A stretch of 38,027 nucleotides of DNA, from contig JACRCA010000114.1 in NCBI GenBank assembly GCA_016234425.1, positions 1 through 38,027 of the forward strand. The letters are read 5' to 3'. Every line of letters begins with the position of its first letter. Position 1 is the stretch's first letter. The DNA is from Deltaproteobacteria bacterium. GTDB taxonomy: Bacteria; Desulfobacterota; SM23-61. The translations under genes were made by a program, and so were the position numbers. This document shows, one piece after another, positions 30,922-38,027 of the stretch. Below the pieces are notes generated by a model. That model made no database searches. It worked only from the letters and a program-made list of their open reading frames with translations, and had not been told where the DNA came from.

Positions 30922-31437
30922 TTGCAAAGAGTTTCCGTCTTCATCCTTTTAGCTGTTCTTTCTTCTTCTGCGGGTTGTGGGTACCATTTTGCCGACAGCA
31001 GAAGCGGGCTTCCATCCGGCGGCCGGTCGATTGCCATTTCGGGCTTCGCCAACCAAACGATGCAAACCGGTATTGAGAGCGAACTGACCCGTGCCTTGGT
31101 GGAGAAGTTTATTTCCGCCGGACGATTAATCGTGACGAAGCAAATTTCGGCAGAGGCCTTACTGACGGGGAGTGTCAGATCCTTTGTTATTTCTCCTGTT
31201 ACCGTGACTAGCGGGACTCAGGTGGCCACGGAATACCGGGCCACTCTGACCATCGAAGCGACCCTGCAGCGACAAAGAGATGGGAAAGTCCTCTGGAAAG
31301 GAGAGGTCAGCGAGTGGAGGAATTACCGAGTAGTCTCTGACTTGACTACCACCGAAGCCAACAAGAGGGAGGCCATCCGCCAGATATCTGAGCGTTTAGC
31401 CGAGAGGCTGCATGTGATGGTTTGGGAAGATTTTTAA
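30922..31437 (+). CDS. lptE: LPS-assembly lipoprotein LptE
   Basis: A 171-residue lipoprotein that plugs the LptD barrel and helps insert lipopolysaccharide in the outer membrane. The signal peptide ends in SAGC (Cys19), and GCGYHF right after is the family hallmark. GGRSIAISGFANQTMQTGIESELTRAL and TLTIEATLQRQRDGKVLWKGEV are typical of the domain. It starts with TTG, preceded by GAGGGG. Position immediately upstream of holA and downstream of leuS matches the common leuS-lptE-holA order, here interrupted by two extra genes. Confidence 0.9.
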   Translation: MQRVSVFILLAVLSSSAGCGYHFADSRSGLPSGGRSIAISGFANQTMQTGIESELTRALVEKFISAGRLIVTKQISAEALLTGSVRSFVISPVTVTSGTQVATEYRATLTIEATLQRQRDGKVLWKGEVSEWRNYRVVSDLTTTEANKREAIRQISERLAERLHVMVWEDF

Positions 31438-31445
31438 CGCTGGAG

Positions 31446-32525
31446 ATGCCGAACCAATCTCCCGATTCCTTAGGAATGAAAGCGCAAGAATTTTTCCGAG
31501 ATGTTGAAAGAGGAGATTTACGCCCTTTCTATTACCTCTACGGGCCAGAAAGAGGGCTGATCGAGGAAGCCTTGAATAAAATCAAGGAGAAGGCCCTTAA
31601 CCCGGCAACTCGGGAATTCAATTTCGAGATATTGGACGCCAAAGAGCATACCGAGGAAACCATTCTGGCAAGCTTTCAGATTTTTCCCGTTCACTCTCCT
31701 CGGCGCTTGGTGGTGATTCAGCAGGCAGATCTCATATGGAATAAGGACGCCTCCTCCTATATCGACTATTTCTTAAGTCCGAACCCCCTGACCTGCACCG
31801 TCTTCCTTGGCGAGAAAGCCGACCTGCGGACCAAATTTTTCCAGGCCCTGGGAAAAAAGGGTGCGGCCATCCCCTTCTATCCTCTCTCGGAAGGGGAACT
31901 GATCCATTGGATTCATTCGCAAATAAAGAAGTTGGATCATCAGATATCCGAGGAAGCAGTTGCCCTGCTAATGGAGCGGGTTGGCCCAAACCTGCAAGAA
32001 CTTAAGCTTGAACTCCAGAAATTAGCCTTAAGAAAAAGGGGAAGAGGCCAAATTGCCGAAGAGGATGTGCTTAACTTGACCGAAGATATCCGGAGTGAAA
32101 ATCCCTTCGAACTTCCCCCGGCAGTGGCCCGTTTAGATCTTAAGGGGATGCTTCGCCTTCTGCGGAAAAATTTGCAGCAAGGAGAACCTCCCCTTCTCCT
32201 TTTCTTGCTGATCGTCCGTCAGCTCCGCCTGATCAGGAGGGCGCAAGATCTCAAATCAGGAGGGTGCTCAAAGAAAGAAATAGAGACAAGGCTTAGGATT
32301 TTTCCGCGGAAGGCAGAAGATTTTTGGGAACAGGTCGAGAACTTTCCCCTTTCCTCTCTGGACCAACTTTGGCTCCTTACCTTGGAAGCGGATCAAAAAC
32401 TCAAAGCCAGCTACTTGGAAAAAGGGCTTCTGCTGGAAAAATACCTCTGGGACCTGTACTTCCACGGTTGGGGGGGATGGACAGCCGGCAGGGCAATGAA
32501 TCATCCCCCAGGGCATAAGGGTTGA
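31446..32525 (+). CDS. holA: DNA polymerase III delta subunit
   Basis: A protein of about 359 residues, the clamp-loader delta subunit that opens the beta sliding clamp. The N-terminal DLRPFYYLYGPERGLIEEALNKI, RRLVVIQQADLIWN, TVFLGEKADLRTKFFQALGK and LMERVGPNLQELKLELQKLAL blocks are typical, followed by the C-terminal collar (GEPPLLLFLLIVRQLRLIRRA). Start choice is uncertain: ATG 31446, ATG 31476 and a TTG overlapping lptE are all in frame. The C-terminus extends about 20 residues beyond the conserved region. It ends 11 bases from the convergent rpsT. Confidence 0.92.
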   Translation: MPNQSPDSLGMKAQEFFRDVERGDLRPFYYLYGPERGLIEEALNKIKEKALNPATREFNFEILDAKEHTEETILASFQIFPVHSPRRLVVIQQADLIWNKDASSYIDYFLSPNPLTCTVFLGEKADLRTKFFQALGKKGAAIPFYPLSEGELIHWIHSQIKKLDHQISEEAVALLMERVGPNLQELKLELQKLALRKRGRGQIAEEDVLNLTEDIRSENPFELPPAVARLDLKGMLRLLRKNLQQGEPPLLLFLLIVRQLRLIRRAQDLKSGGCSKKEIETRLRIFPRKAEDFWEQVENFPLSSLDQLWLLTLEADQKLKASYLEKGLLLEKYLWDLYFHGWGGWTAGRAMNHPPGHKG

Positions 32526-32536
32526 CTTTGAGGAAT

Positions 32537-32809
32537 TTAGGCCGGGATCCTCAGGGCGTTAACCTTTTTGGTTAAGCGGGAAATTTTGCGAGCGGCCGTT
32601 TTTTTGTGGATTACTTTCTTTGAGGAAGCTCCCTGGATCGTCGGAATGGCGCCGGCCAAAGTCTCGCGGGCTTCCTCAAGGTTTTTCCCCTCGACAGCTT
32701 TCAATACCTTCTTGGAATAGGTTTTTATGGCAGATTTGATCGTGGCGTTGCGCATCCGCCTTCTTTCGCTTTGACGCGCTCTTTTCAGGGCTGAAGCATG
32801 AGTGGTCAA
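32537..32809 (-). CDS. rpsT: 30S ribosomal protein S20
   Basis: A 90-residue basic ribosomal protein: ASALKRARQSERRRMRN, IKSAIKTYSKKVLKAVEG and KKVIHKKTAARKISRLTKKVN are typical S20 segments. It begins with TTG, supported by AAGGAGG placed five bases ahead; no in-frame ATG exists nearby. A UUG start is also used by E. coli rpsT, where S20 represses its own translation, so similar autoregulation is plausible. A good promoter lies just upstream in the gap to murJ. Confidence 0.96.
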   Translation of the reverse strand: MTTHASALKRARQSERRRMRNATIKSAIKTYSKKVLKAVEGKNLEEARETLAGAIPTIQGASSKKVIHKKTAARKISRLTKKVNALRIPA

Positions 32810-32842
32810 GTTACCTCCTTTTCTTTAAACCCATTTGGTTTT

Positions 32843-32871
32843 ATTAGCAGATAGAATGGCCGGAATGTCAA
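32843..32871 (-). promoter_or_regulatory. Promoter of rpsT
   Basis: On the minus strand TTGACA (32871-32866, perfect) and GCTAAT (32848-32843, 4/6) are separated by 17 bases. The start would be about 25 bases before the TTG codon. Confidence 0.7.
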
Positions 32872-32895
32872 GTTTTTTATCGGTGGTTTAGGGAC

Positions 32896-32935
32896 AATGA
32901 GACACGGGCTGTTCGATCAAAGCCCCTTTCTCATT
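32896..32935 (+). promoter_or_regulatory. Two-part hairpin in the murJ leader
   Basis: AATGAGA (32896-32902) pairs with TCTCATT (32929-32935), and inside it GGGCT (32906-32910) pairs with AGCCC (32921-32925) around a ten-base loop. The structure ends 20 bases before the murJ start and is followed by only three T residues. It could be a weak terminator or a translation-affecting leader structure. Confidence 0.5.
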
Positions 32936-32955
32936 TTTGGGGGATGATGAGTTAG

Positions 32956-34527
32956 ATGAGCAGATACAGAAAAATTGCCAGAGCAGCCAGCGTAGTTGGA
33001 GGAGCCACGCTCCTTTCCAGGGTCTTTGGTTTCGTTCGGGATATGGTGATAGCCCAATTCTTTGGGACGGGAATGTCTACCGATGCCTTTTTCGTTGCTT
33101 TTCGCATTCCCAACCTCCTCCGGAGACTGGTGGGGGAGGGAGCGCTCACAGCTTCCTTTATTCCGGTGTATACAGAGTACCTCCACCAGCGCCCCAAGGA
33201 GGAAGGGGACGAGTTAGTAAATACTTCTTTTTCTGTTGGCGCGATCCTTTTGATCCTGGTGGCCAGCCTGGGCGTTATTTTTTCCCCCTGGATCGTTAAA
33301 GTCATGGCCTATGGCTTCACCGAGGAACCTGAGAAATTCAGGCTTACGGTATTGCTCAACCGACTGATGTTCCCTTTTATCTTCTTCATCGGCTTAGCTG
33401 CTTTGGCCATGGGGGTCCTAAACTCTTGGAAACATTTTGCCGCCCCGGCGTTTGCCCCCGTGCTTCTGAATCTATCGATTATCTCCTGCGCCCTTTTCTT
33501 TTCGGGGATCCTTAAGGAGCCTATATTATCCCTAGCCATCGGTGTGATCTTTGGAGGGGCCGCCCAATTCTTCTTTCAGATTCCTTTCATCCTCAAGAAA
33601 GGAATCGTTCCTCGATTTCTCTTCAACCTTTCCCATCCCGGGATGAGGCGCATCGGAGCCCTGATGGCTCCTTCGGTTTTAGGCCTGGCTGTCACGCAGC
33701 TCAACGTGCTGGTGAGTACGTTTTTGGCGTCTTATCTTCCTGAAGGAAGTGTCTCCTACCTTTACTATGCTGACCGGCTATTGGAATTCCCCATGGGAAT
33801 TTTTGCCATCGCCATCGCTACGGCCGTTCTCCCGGCTATGTCGGAATGCACGGCCAGAAGCGATATGGAGGGGTTGAGGGAAACCCTTTCTTTCGCTCTG
33901 CGCCTTGTCTTTTTCGTCACTTTGCCAGCGATGGTAGGGCTCATCGTTTTGCGTCTCCCCATCTTAAACCTTTTATTCCAGCGAGGAGCCTTCGACATCC
34001 AGTCGACCGCCATGACCGCGCAAGCATTGCTCTATTATGCCGTAGGTCTGGCTGCTTTTGCTGGCGTGCGCATCATCGTCCCGGCTTTTTATTCTCTCCA
34101 GGACACGAAAACCCCGGTTAAGGTAGCGTTTATAGCCCTCTTAGCCAATGCCGGCCTTGGTTCCCTACTAATGATTCCCCTGCAACATGGTGGCTTGGCA
34201 TTAGCCACGTCTTTGGCTGCTGGGTTGAACTTCACCTGGCTCATAATTCTGTTAAAAAAGAAGTTAGGGAGGATTGGGGCTTCGAAAATCATTCCGTCCT
34301 TCCTAAAGAACTTGGGGGCTTCTGCTTTGATGGGGGTTGTAGTTTATACATTATCCTATGGCGGTCCATGGGAAACGACTGGAGTAACCGCAGAAAAGCT
34401 AAGCCTTCTGCTGGGAGCCATTTTGTTGGGGATCTTAGTTTATGGAGGTGCAGGTTATCTGCTAAGAAGTGAAGAATTGTATTCTCTGCTGGAGATAATC
34501 AGGAAGAAGATCAGTGAGAGGGCATAA
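32956..34527 (+). CDS. murJ: Lipid II flippase MurJ
   Basis: A 523-residue inner-membrane protein of the MOP superfamily with about 14 membrane segments, translocating lipid II for peptidoglycan synthesis. The N-terminus TLLSRVFGFVRDMVIAQFFG and FRIPNLLRRLVGEGALTASFIPVY are signature MurJ blocks; YYADRLLEFPMGIFAIAIATAVLP and RGAFDIQSTAMTAQALLYYA are further conserved regions. Length is standard. The ATG follows a GGGGGATGATGAG site. It is divergent from rpsT and seems to be a single-gene unit. Confidence 0.95.
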   Translation: MSRYRKIARAASVVGGATLLSRVFGFVRDMVIAQFFGTGMSTDAFFVAFRIPNLLRRLVGEGALTASFIPVYTEYLHQRPKEEGDELVNTSFSVGAILLILVASLGVIFSPWIVKVMAYGFTEEPEKFRLTVLLNRLMFPFIFFIGLAALAMGVLNSWKHFAAPAFAPVLLNLSIISCALFFSGILKEPILSLAIGVIFGGAAQFFFQIPFILKKGIVPRFLFNLSHPGMRRIGALMAPSVLGLAVTQLNVLVSTFLASYLPEGSVSYLYYADRLLEFPMGIFAIAIATAVLPAMSECTARSDMEGLRETLSFALRLVFFVTLPAMVGLIVLRLPILNLLFQRGAFDIQSTAMTAQALLYYAVGLAAFAGVRIIVPAFYSLQDTKTPVKVAFIALLANAGLGSLLMIPLQHGGLALATSLAAGLNFTWLIILLKKKLGRIGASKIIPSFLKNLGASALMGVVVYTLSYGGPWETTGVTAEKLSLLLGAILLGILVYGGAGYLLRSEELYSLLEIIRKKISERA

Positions 34528-35001
34528 AATGTCATGCTCATTTCTTCTCGCAATCTAGTAAAGTTCTTGAATTCTTAATTTTTCTTTTTCACCAGCTTGC
34601 CGCATATTATTTTCCTCATAAGATTTTTCTCCCCGCCTTTTCTGGGATAGGATGAATCATCCAAGAAATCGGGAGCCATTGTTCGCTTAGCTGTTTCTTG
34701 GGCCGAAATGGTCATTCCCACGTAGGAAAATGGGGAAAGGCGTATGCCAGGTGTCACCCTGGGAATTTCTCAGATGGGTGCCAGGCTTTAAAAATCTCCT
34801 GGGATCTACGGGACTTTTATTTCCTCGGGAAACGCTAATCTCAGAAAACCAAGTTTCATAGAGAGAGAAGGCCATTCCCTGGAGTTCCCTTGTTTGGCGG
34901 GCCAAGGAAATATCTTGACTTTTTAATGGAAAAGTTTATCATAAGCGTATTAATATGGGACTGGCCAAAAGGAAAAGAAGAGGCGGAGAAAGAATGGGAA
35001 A
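34528..35001. other. Intergenic region between murJ and the zap genes
   Basis: This 474-base gap has no convincing gene. It contains an imperfect palindrome CCAGGTGTCACCCTGG (34748-34763) with a partly related GGTGCCAGGC close by (34777-34786), and a zap promoter at its right end. A clear terminator for murJ was not found. Confidence 0.6.
34915..34942 (+). promoter_or_regulatory. Promoter of the zapB-like/zapA unit
   Basis: TTGACT (5/6) at 34915-34920 and TATCAT (5/6) at 34937-34942, spacer 16 bases. The start would be about 34949, roughly 50 bases before the first gene. Confidence 0.65.
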
Positions 35002-35247
35002 ATGACAAAGGAAATTGATAAATTTGAAATCTTGGAAGAGAAGATCACGCAGCTGGTGGACGCCTACGCCTCCCTAACAAATGAGAAAGCCTCTCTGGGA
35101 GAAAAGCTAGCCCAGAAAGAGTTGGAAATTCAAGGGCTGACGGAGAAAGTGGCCCGTTTGTCCAAAGAGCGGGAAACCGCCAGAGAAAAGGTGGAGGGGC
35201 TTTTGAATCGGCTTGACATTCTCATCTCCGCCGATCGGCCACATTGA
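35002..35247 (+). CDS. ZapB-like coiled-coil cell division protein
   Basis: An 81-residue protein that is almost entirely a coiled coil (FEILEEKITQLVDAYASL, then LAQKELEIQGLTEKVARLSKERETAREKVEGLLNRLD). Its size, composition and place 13 bases before zapA fit a ZapB-like partner, which bridges ZapA at the Z-ring. Coiled coils are hard to assign by sequence, so this rests on context. A four-codon string ATG GGA AAA TGA at 34994 overlaps its start. Confidence 0.65.
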   Translation: MTKEIDKFEILEEKITQLVDAYASLTNEKASLGEKLAQKELEIQGLTEKVARLSKERETAREKVEGLLNRLDILISADRPH

Positions 35248-35260
35248 ATATTGAATAAAG

Positions 35261-35542
35261 ATGGAAAACCTCGTTCGGATACAAATTCTGGGGCGTGAAT
35301 ACACCGTAAAGAGTGATGAGGAAGAAGGGCGGGTTAGGAAAATTGCTGAATATGTGAATCAAAAAATCAAAGAAGTTGCGGAGGGTAGCAAGACTGTTTC
35401 GACTCTAAACATAGCGATTCTGGCCGCTTTGAACATTGCCAATGACTATTTTAAAGCAGTGGAAAGTCAAAAAAGTTTCACCCAAACGATTGAAGCAAAG
35501 TCCGGCCGGTTGATTGAAATGATTAATGCGCAAATTGATTGA
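35261..35542 (+). CDS. zapA: Cell division protein ZapA
   Basis: A 93-residue FtsZ-ring-associated protein. NLVRIQILGREYTVKSDEEE and RKIAEYVNQKIKEVAEGSKTVSTL are the conserved globular part; LNIAILAALNIANDYFKA begins the coiled-coil tail. It promotes FtsZ bundling. It follows the ZapB-like gene and precedes the predicted 6S RNA, an arrangement common in proteobacteria. Confidence 0.92.
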   Translation: MENLVRIQILGREYTVKSDEEEGRVRKIAEYVNQKIKEVAEGSKTVSTLNIAILAALNIANDYFKAVESQKSFTQTIEAKSGRLIEMINAQID

Positions 35543-35551
35543 GAGACTTAG

Positions 35552-35755
35552 ATAGCCCATCCCCTGCGATGTTGGTGATGATGCCATATTCTTTGATCCA
35601 ACAGCAAGAGAACGGGAGCTGTCCCTTATTGCGGCTGGCCTGTCCCAAATCGGCAACGAACTGGGAACGCCAAAAGTAATAATATGGCCCCCACCTAGAA
35701 AAACTAGGTTCAAAAAGAAAGCATCACACGGCATTTGCGGGGGATACAGAAAGTA
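35552..35755 (+). ncRNA. ssrS: Probable 6S RNA
   Basis: 6S RNA mimics an open promoter and sequesters sigma70 RNA polymerase. The position directly after zapA is its usual site. A strong closing stem is visible: CCCCTGC then GATGTTG (35561-35574) pairs with CGGCATT, one bulged T, and GCGGGGG (35730-35744), 14 pairs in all including several G-U. The enclosed ~155 bases contain GC-rich short helices, and overall size (about 185-200) is right. Exact ends are estimates, and the central bubble was not verified. Confidence 0.72.
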
Positions 35756-36084
35756 GGGTTATCGGTTTTATCCTGTGATTTTTAGGATCCTTTGAGGATA
35801 TTGTAAGAGCAGAGGGAGAATTTAAACAGAAAGTAAAGGAAGAAAAAAGCTTAAGTTTCATGGATAGATTTAAAAAACTTGGCCAAAATGATACTTCCCC
35901 GAAAAAGGGGAGAGGAAAGAAAATGTTGGTAAGTTTTGGCGCAAAGGAAAACCACACCGAAAGATTTAGAAAAACTGCTTAAGCCTGAATTTCCTCCTTT
36001 CCTTTTCTCCCGCAAAATTTATTAAACCAAAAAGGAGATTTTTCAGGGTTTATTCGGCGACCAATTTGCCGGATCATTCCCTGC
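35756..36084. other. Gap between 6S RNA and RNase Y
   Basis: About 330 AT-rich bases. The only coding hint is a frame open from about 35780 to 35982 with gene-like codon use but only an internal ATG (listed separately). No clear promoter for the RNase Y gene was recognised. Confidence 0.5.
35860..35982 (+). CDS. Doubtful 40-residue ORF or gene remnant
   Basis: From an ATG at 35860 the frame encodes a basic peptide (MDRFKKLGQNDTSPKKGRGK...ERFRKTA). The frame is open for another ~27 codons upstream (FEDIVRAEGEFKQKVKEEKS) without a start codon, giving a plausible helical, charged stretch. It may be a decayed gene fragment or chance. No ribosome binding site is evident. Confidence 0.2.
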   Translation: MDRFKKLGQNDTSPKKGRGKKMLVSFGAKENHTERFRKTA

Positions 36085-37665
36085 ATGAAAGAGAATATGC
36101 CAGTGAATATCTATATGATGATGGGAGCGGGTCTGGTTCTCCTTCTGGTCGGTATCTTGCTAGGCATGCTCCTGCACAGAAAGATGACCGCGCTTCGGTC
36201 TCGATTGGCCGAGCAGAAGGCCCGAGAGGCGGTCGAAGAAGCCAAGAGAGAAGCCGAATCCATTAAGAAAGAAGGTGAGATCCAGGCTAAAGATCATTTC
36301 TTCCGGGCCAGGACGGAATTTGAAGCTGAAGCCAAAGAACGCCGCCAAGAACTGCTGAATATGGAGAGGCGATTGCTGCAGAAAGAAGAAAATTTGGAGA
36401 AGAGGGTTGATCTTTTGGATCAAAAGGAGTCTGGTCTATCTAAGCGGGAGAAGGCGTTGCTTCAGCAAGAGAAAATCGTCGGCGAGAAAGAGAAGAAATA
36501 TGCCGTGATGGTTGAAGAGCAGCGGCAGAATCTGGAACGCATTGCGGGAGTTTCCGCAGAAGAGGCCAAGGAACGTTTGATGAAGCTCGTGGAGAGTGAA
36601 ATGCGACATGAATCTGCCAAGCTTATAAAAAAGATTGAAGAAGAGACGCAGAGCCAAGCAGACAAACGAGCCAAAGAGATTATCGTCTCGGCCATTCAAC
36701 GTTATGCGGCAGATTACGTGGCCGAGGAAACTGTTTCGGTAGTCAACCTACCCAATGAGGAGATGAAAGGTAGGATCATCGGTAGGGAGGGGCGGAATAT
36801 TCGAGCTTTAGAGGCAGCAACGGGAGTGGATTTGATCATCGATGATACCCCGGAAGCTGTGATCATCTCAGGCTTTAACCCCATCCGCCGGGAGATCGCT
36901 CGCATTACACTTGAACGATTGATCACGGATGGCCGCATCCATCCCGGGCGGATTGAAGAAATCGCAACGAAAGTTGAACAAGAGATGGAGCAGACCATCC
37001 GGGAGAGTGGAGAACGGGCGACTTTTGATGTAGGGGTCCACGGGATTCACCCAGAATTAATCAAGATGGTGGGGAAACTAATATTCCGTACCAGTTTTGC
37101 GCAAAATGTTTTCCAGCATTCTTTAGAGGTGGCCTTCCTCGCTGGGGCCATGGCTGCGGAACTTGGAATAAACATCAAGCAGGCCAAACGGGCTGGGCTT
37201 CTCCATGACATTGGTAAGGCTGTGGACCATGAAGTGGAAGGAGCGCATGCTTTGATTGGAGCTGATCTAGCTCGAAAATACGGGGAGGCTCAAAGAATCA
37301 TCCACGCCATTGCCGCTCATCACGATGATGAAAAACCCCAGACTACTCTGGCCATCTTGATCCAGGCAGCCGATGCTTTATCTGCGGCTCGCCCGGGTGC
37401 TCGACGGGAGATGCTGGAGACTTATGTCAAGCGGTTAGAGGAATTGGAAAGAATTTCATATTCATTTCCTGGAGTTAGCAAAGCTTATGCGATTCAAGCA
37501 GGTAGGGAAGTCCGAGTGATCGTAGAAAATGAGGAGATCTCCGATGCTGATGCTATAATGCTAAGCAGGGATATTGCTCGCAAAATCGAAAACGAATTGA
37601 GTTACCCGGGGCAGATTAAAGTAACGGTAATCAGAGAAACCAGAGCCGTGGAATATGCTAAGTAG
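36085..37665 (+). CDS. rny: Ribonuclease Y
   Basis: A 526-residue membrane-anchored endoribonuclease that initiates mRNA decay. An N-terminal membrane helix (about residues 13-30) leads into a long coiled coil (to about 200), then a KH RNA-binding domain (MKGRIIGREGRNIRALEAAT, near 227) and an HD phosphohydrolase domain with the catalytic HD pair at about 374-375 (LLHDIGKAVDHE) and the later AIAAHHDDEKP metal site. Length is standard. An in-frame ATG four codons in (36097) is an alternative start. It sits after zapA and 6S RNA and before the rRNA operon. Confidence 0.96.
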   Translation: MKENMPVNIYMMMGAGLVLLLVGILLGMLLHRKMTALRSRLAEQKAREAVEEAKREAESIKKEGEIQAKDHFFRARTEFEAEAKERRQELLNMERRLLQKEENLEKRVDLLDQKESGLSKREKALLQQEKIVGEKEKKYAVMVEEQRQNLERIAGVSAEEAKERLMKLVESEMRHESAKLIKKIEEETQSQADKRAKEIIVSAIQRYAADYVAEETVSVVNLPNEEMKGRIIGREGRNIRALEAATGVDLIIDDTPEAVIISGFNPIRREIARITLERLITDGRIHPGRIEEIATKVEQEMEQTIRESGERATFDVGVHGIHPELIKMVGKLIFRTSFAQNVFQHSLEVAFLAGAMAAELGINIKQAKRAGLLHDIGKAVDHEVEGAHALIGADLARKYGEAQRIIHAIAAHHDDEKPQTTLAILIQAADALSAARPGARREMLETYVKRLEELERISYSFPGVSKAYAIQAGREVRVIVENEEISDADAIMLSRDIARKIENELSYPGQIKVTVIRETRAVEYAK

Positions 37666-37704
37666 TTAAAAGGGCTGATGAAAAAGAAAATTTAAGTATT
37701 TTAG

Positions 37705-37733
37705 TTGACAAAAAAAAATAAATGCTTTACTTT
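37705..37733 (+). promoter_or_regulatory. Candidate distal rRNA promoter (P1)
   Basis: A perfect TTGACA at 37705-37710 follows AT-rich DNA; the best -10 at 17-base spacing is TACTTT, which is weak. It may be the upstream one of two tandem rRNA promoters. Confidence 0.45.
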
Positions 37734-37792
37734 AAACAATTGGAAAAGAGATAATTCTGCAAAAAAATTTGCCCTCAATTCATTTTTTTCTC

Positions 37793-37821
37793 TTGACAAT
37801 CTTCTGAATTATTTATATACT
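37793..37821 (+). promoter_or_regulatory. rRNA operon promoter (P2)
   Basis: TTGACA (perfect) at 37793-37798 and TATACT (5/6) at 37816-37821 with a 17-base spacer; A/T tracts upstream resemble an UP element. Transcription would start near 37828. Confidence 0.85.
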
Positions 37822-37842
37822 AAAAATCTTCGATTATAATCT

Positions 37843-37855
37843 TGTTCTTTGAAAA
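37843..37855 (+). promoter_or_regulatory. boxA antitermination element in the rRNA leader
   Basis: TGTTCTTTGAAAA matches the boxA sequences found in bacterial rRNA leaders, where Nus factors assemble an antitermination complex. Confidence 0.75.
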
Positions 37856-37900
37856 CTAAATAGCAAAATCCTTGTCGTTGGGTCTTCTCTTCGTAATAAA

Positions 37901-37923
37901 GCCAAAGTTCTAAGGAACTTGGC
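37901..37923 (+). promoter_or_regulatory. Hairpin in the pre-16S leader
   Basis: GCCAAAGTTC-TAAG-GAACTTGGC folds into a stem with one bulged A, ending eight bases before the presumed mature 16S end. Leaders of this kind take part in 16S processing. Confidence 0.55.
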
Positions 37924-37931
37924 ACACGATT

Positions 37932-38027
37932 TAATTGGAGAGTTTGATCCTGGCTCAGAACGAACGCTAGCGGCGTGCCTAACACATGCAAGTCGTACGA
38001 GAAATCCTGAGCAATCGGGAGAGTAAA
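37932..38027 (+). rRNA. rrs: 16S ribosomal RNA, 5' end (truncated by window edge)
   Basis: The universal 27F site AGAGTTTGATCCTGGCTCAG is at 37939-37958, followed by the conserved GCCTAACACATGCAAGTCGTACGA region, so the gene begins about 37932 and continues beyond the window. One small departure is CGCTAGCGGC where most bacteria have CGCTGGCGGC. The V1 region is short. The sequence resembles deltaproteobacterial 16S rRNA, judged by eye only. Confidence 0.97.

Noticed and set aside
34575..34757. Minus-strand 60-codon ORF after murJ
   Set aside because: No ribosome binding site, odd composition, and it resembles translated intergenic repeat sequence rather than a gene.
37809..37991. Minus-strand ORF over the rRNA leader
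   Set aside because: It spans the 16S start, boxA and promoter; rRNA-overlapping frames are not genes.

Overview
The window looks like a chromosomal segment of a Gram-negative (diderm) bacterium. LptE, a PilQ secretin and several lipobox proteins imply an outer membrane. The 5' end of a 16S rRNA gene and the order zapA, 6S RNA, RNase Y fit a deltaproteobacterial (Desulfobacterota-like) lineage. No taxon was assigned by comparison, so this is an inference from gene content and a short rRNA fragment. Most of the window reads as core housekeeping DNA without recognisable transposases, integrases, prophage genes or CRISPR arrays.

Layout. (1) 1-1948, minus strand: an overlapping operon of an S66 LD-carboxypeptidase-like gene, spmA and spmB; spmB runs off the left edge. 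(2) 2259-7601, plus: a giant UvrA-like protein of about 1780 residues, two complete UvrA units fused head to tail, in visibly GC-richer DNA, followed by a small SnoaL/NTF2-like protein. (3) 8182-9952, minus: flavin reductase, endonuclease III and a glyoxalase-II-like hydrolase. (4) 10168-13030, plus: cysteine synthase, LarE sulfur transferase, the ThiW transport component and an unrecognised small P-loop protein, behind a strong sigma70-type promoter. (5) 13394-16776, plus: an iron operon of Fur, FeoB, a 73-residue Cys-rich protein and a DtxR-like regulator with a C-terminal FeoA domain. It is preceded by a possible Fur box and palindromic repeats.

(6) 16852-24385, plus: FtsB/DivIC-like protein, a structured AT-rich gap, a small XRE regulator, a FlgO/CsgG-like secreted protein, then pilMNOPQ, closed by a clear intrinsic terminator. 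(7) 24538-32525, plus: leuS, a 918-residue multidomain lipoprotein (GNA1162-like, fibronectin III, two beta-helix domains), an LPP20-like secreted protein, lptE and holA. (8) rpsT (minus, TTG start) diverges from murJ (plus). (9) 35002-37665, plus: ZapB-like coiled coil, zapA, probable 6S RNA and RNase Y. (10) An rRNA operon starts at the right edge, with tandem promoters, boxA and the first ~96 bases of 16S rRNA.

The parts that deserve most attention are the lipoprotein/LPP20 pair inserted beside lptE, the double UvrA with one degenerate ABC signature and an odd start region, and the feo operon carrying two different metalloregulators plus a Cys-rich small protein.
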